Below are positions 33,294 to 33,363 of a stretch of DNA of 33,363 nucleotides, one piece after another (within the stretch, counting starts at the first letter, position 1; each line of letters starts with the position of its first letter). A program made the position numbers and the translations under genes. Below the pieces are notes generated by a model. That model was not told the DNA's origin and did no database searches. It saw nothing but the letters and a program-made list of their open reading frames with translations. Source of the stretch: CAYVUM01 sp964619055 (GTDB lineage Bacteria; Pseudomonadota; Alphaproteobacteria; Rhodospirillales; Defluviicoccaceae); contig CAZUDB010000039.1 in assembly GCA_964619055.1 (NCBI GenBank), forward strand, positions 1-33,363. The letters run 5' to 3'.

Positions 33294-33335
33294 CTCCACG
33301 GCTTGTTGCTGCGTCCTCAGGAAGGGAAGGCGTGG

Positions 33336-33358
33336 ATGGCCGGGACAAGCCCGGCCAT
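33336..33358. repeat. REP-like palindrome at the right edge
   Basis: ATGGCCGGG (33336-33344), loop ACAAG and CCCGGCCAT (33350-33358) make a perfect 9-bp stem. Palindromes built around ATGGCCGGGACAAGCCCGGC are familiar as dispersed intergenic repeats in many alphaproteobacterial genomes, which fits the taxonomic call. Only one copy is seen in this window. Confidence 0.6.
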
Positions 33359-33363
33359 GACGG

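Noticed and set aside
32485..33348. 287-codon reverse frame across the FGE domain
   Set aside because: Antisense shadow of the FGE domain; composition is Arg/Pro/Ala-rich and without motifs.

Overview
This is a roughly 60% G+C chromosomal window from an alphaproteobacterium, most likely of the Rhodospirillales type. That call rests on gene content and order: an ELM1-family (DUF1022) protein, DUF2244, a bactofilin, FAH-hemN, yraN-rsmI with an LpoA-like lipoprotein, hemW-rdgB-rph facing hrcA-grpE, then dnaK-dnaJ-dapB and nth. A perfect 16-bp ParB site (parS, TGTTTCACGTGAAACA at 30898-30913) suggests the segment lies in the origin-proximal part of the chromosome, which fits the housekeeping content.

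Layout. 1-1.8 kb: two divergent serine hydrolases (SGNH and alpha/beta) in unusually A+T-rich DNA, followed by about 430 gene-free bases. 2.25-4.55 kb (+): ELM1-like protein, SAM O-methyltransferase, small lipoprotein. 4.5-7.4 kb (-): an operon read FAH hydrolase -> hemN -> FecR-domain protein, with tight stop/start coupling. 7.6-9.5 kb (+): ABC-F ATPase. 9.5-10.8 kb (-): rsmI-yraN. 10.85-12.2 kb (+): LpoA-like lipoprotein. 12.2-14.7 kb (-): rph-rdgB-hemW. 14.9-21.99 kb (+): hrcA-grpE, then dnaK-dnaJ-dapB, interrupted by a reverse-strand DUF1848 gene with a C-terminal cysteine cluster. 22-25 kb: DUF2244, nth, bactofilin and an EI24/CysZ-like membrane protein. 25.1-30.8 kb (+): adenosine kinase, AmpG-type permease, macro-domain deacetylase, omega-amino-acid transaminase, and cytochrome b561 coupled to a YceI protein. 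30.8-31.2 kb: terminator-like hairpin, parS and a promoter candidate. 31.17-33.25 kb (+): a fusion of a trypsin-like peptidase, a helical linker and a formylglycine-generating-enzyme (C-type-lectin-like) domain. 33.25-33.36 kb: two strong palindromes.

The most unusual item is the last gene. Its final 35 codons have the layout of a diversity-generating retroelement (DGR) variable region, and an 8-bp-stem, 4-nt-loop hairpin lies 27 bases after its stop codon. No reverse transcriptase or template repeat is visible in the window; if this is a DGR they should lie beyond the right edge or elsewhere in the genome. Other points of note are dapB, whose conserved N-terminus can be reached only from an ATC codon or across an indel, a 14-bp perfect hairpin between dnaK and dnaJ, and HrcA without any visible CIRCE operator here. 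No rRNA, tRNA, CRISPR array, transposase or integrase was recognised.
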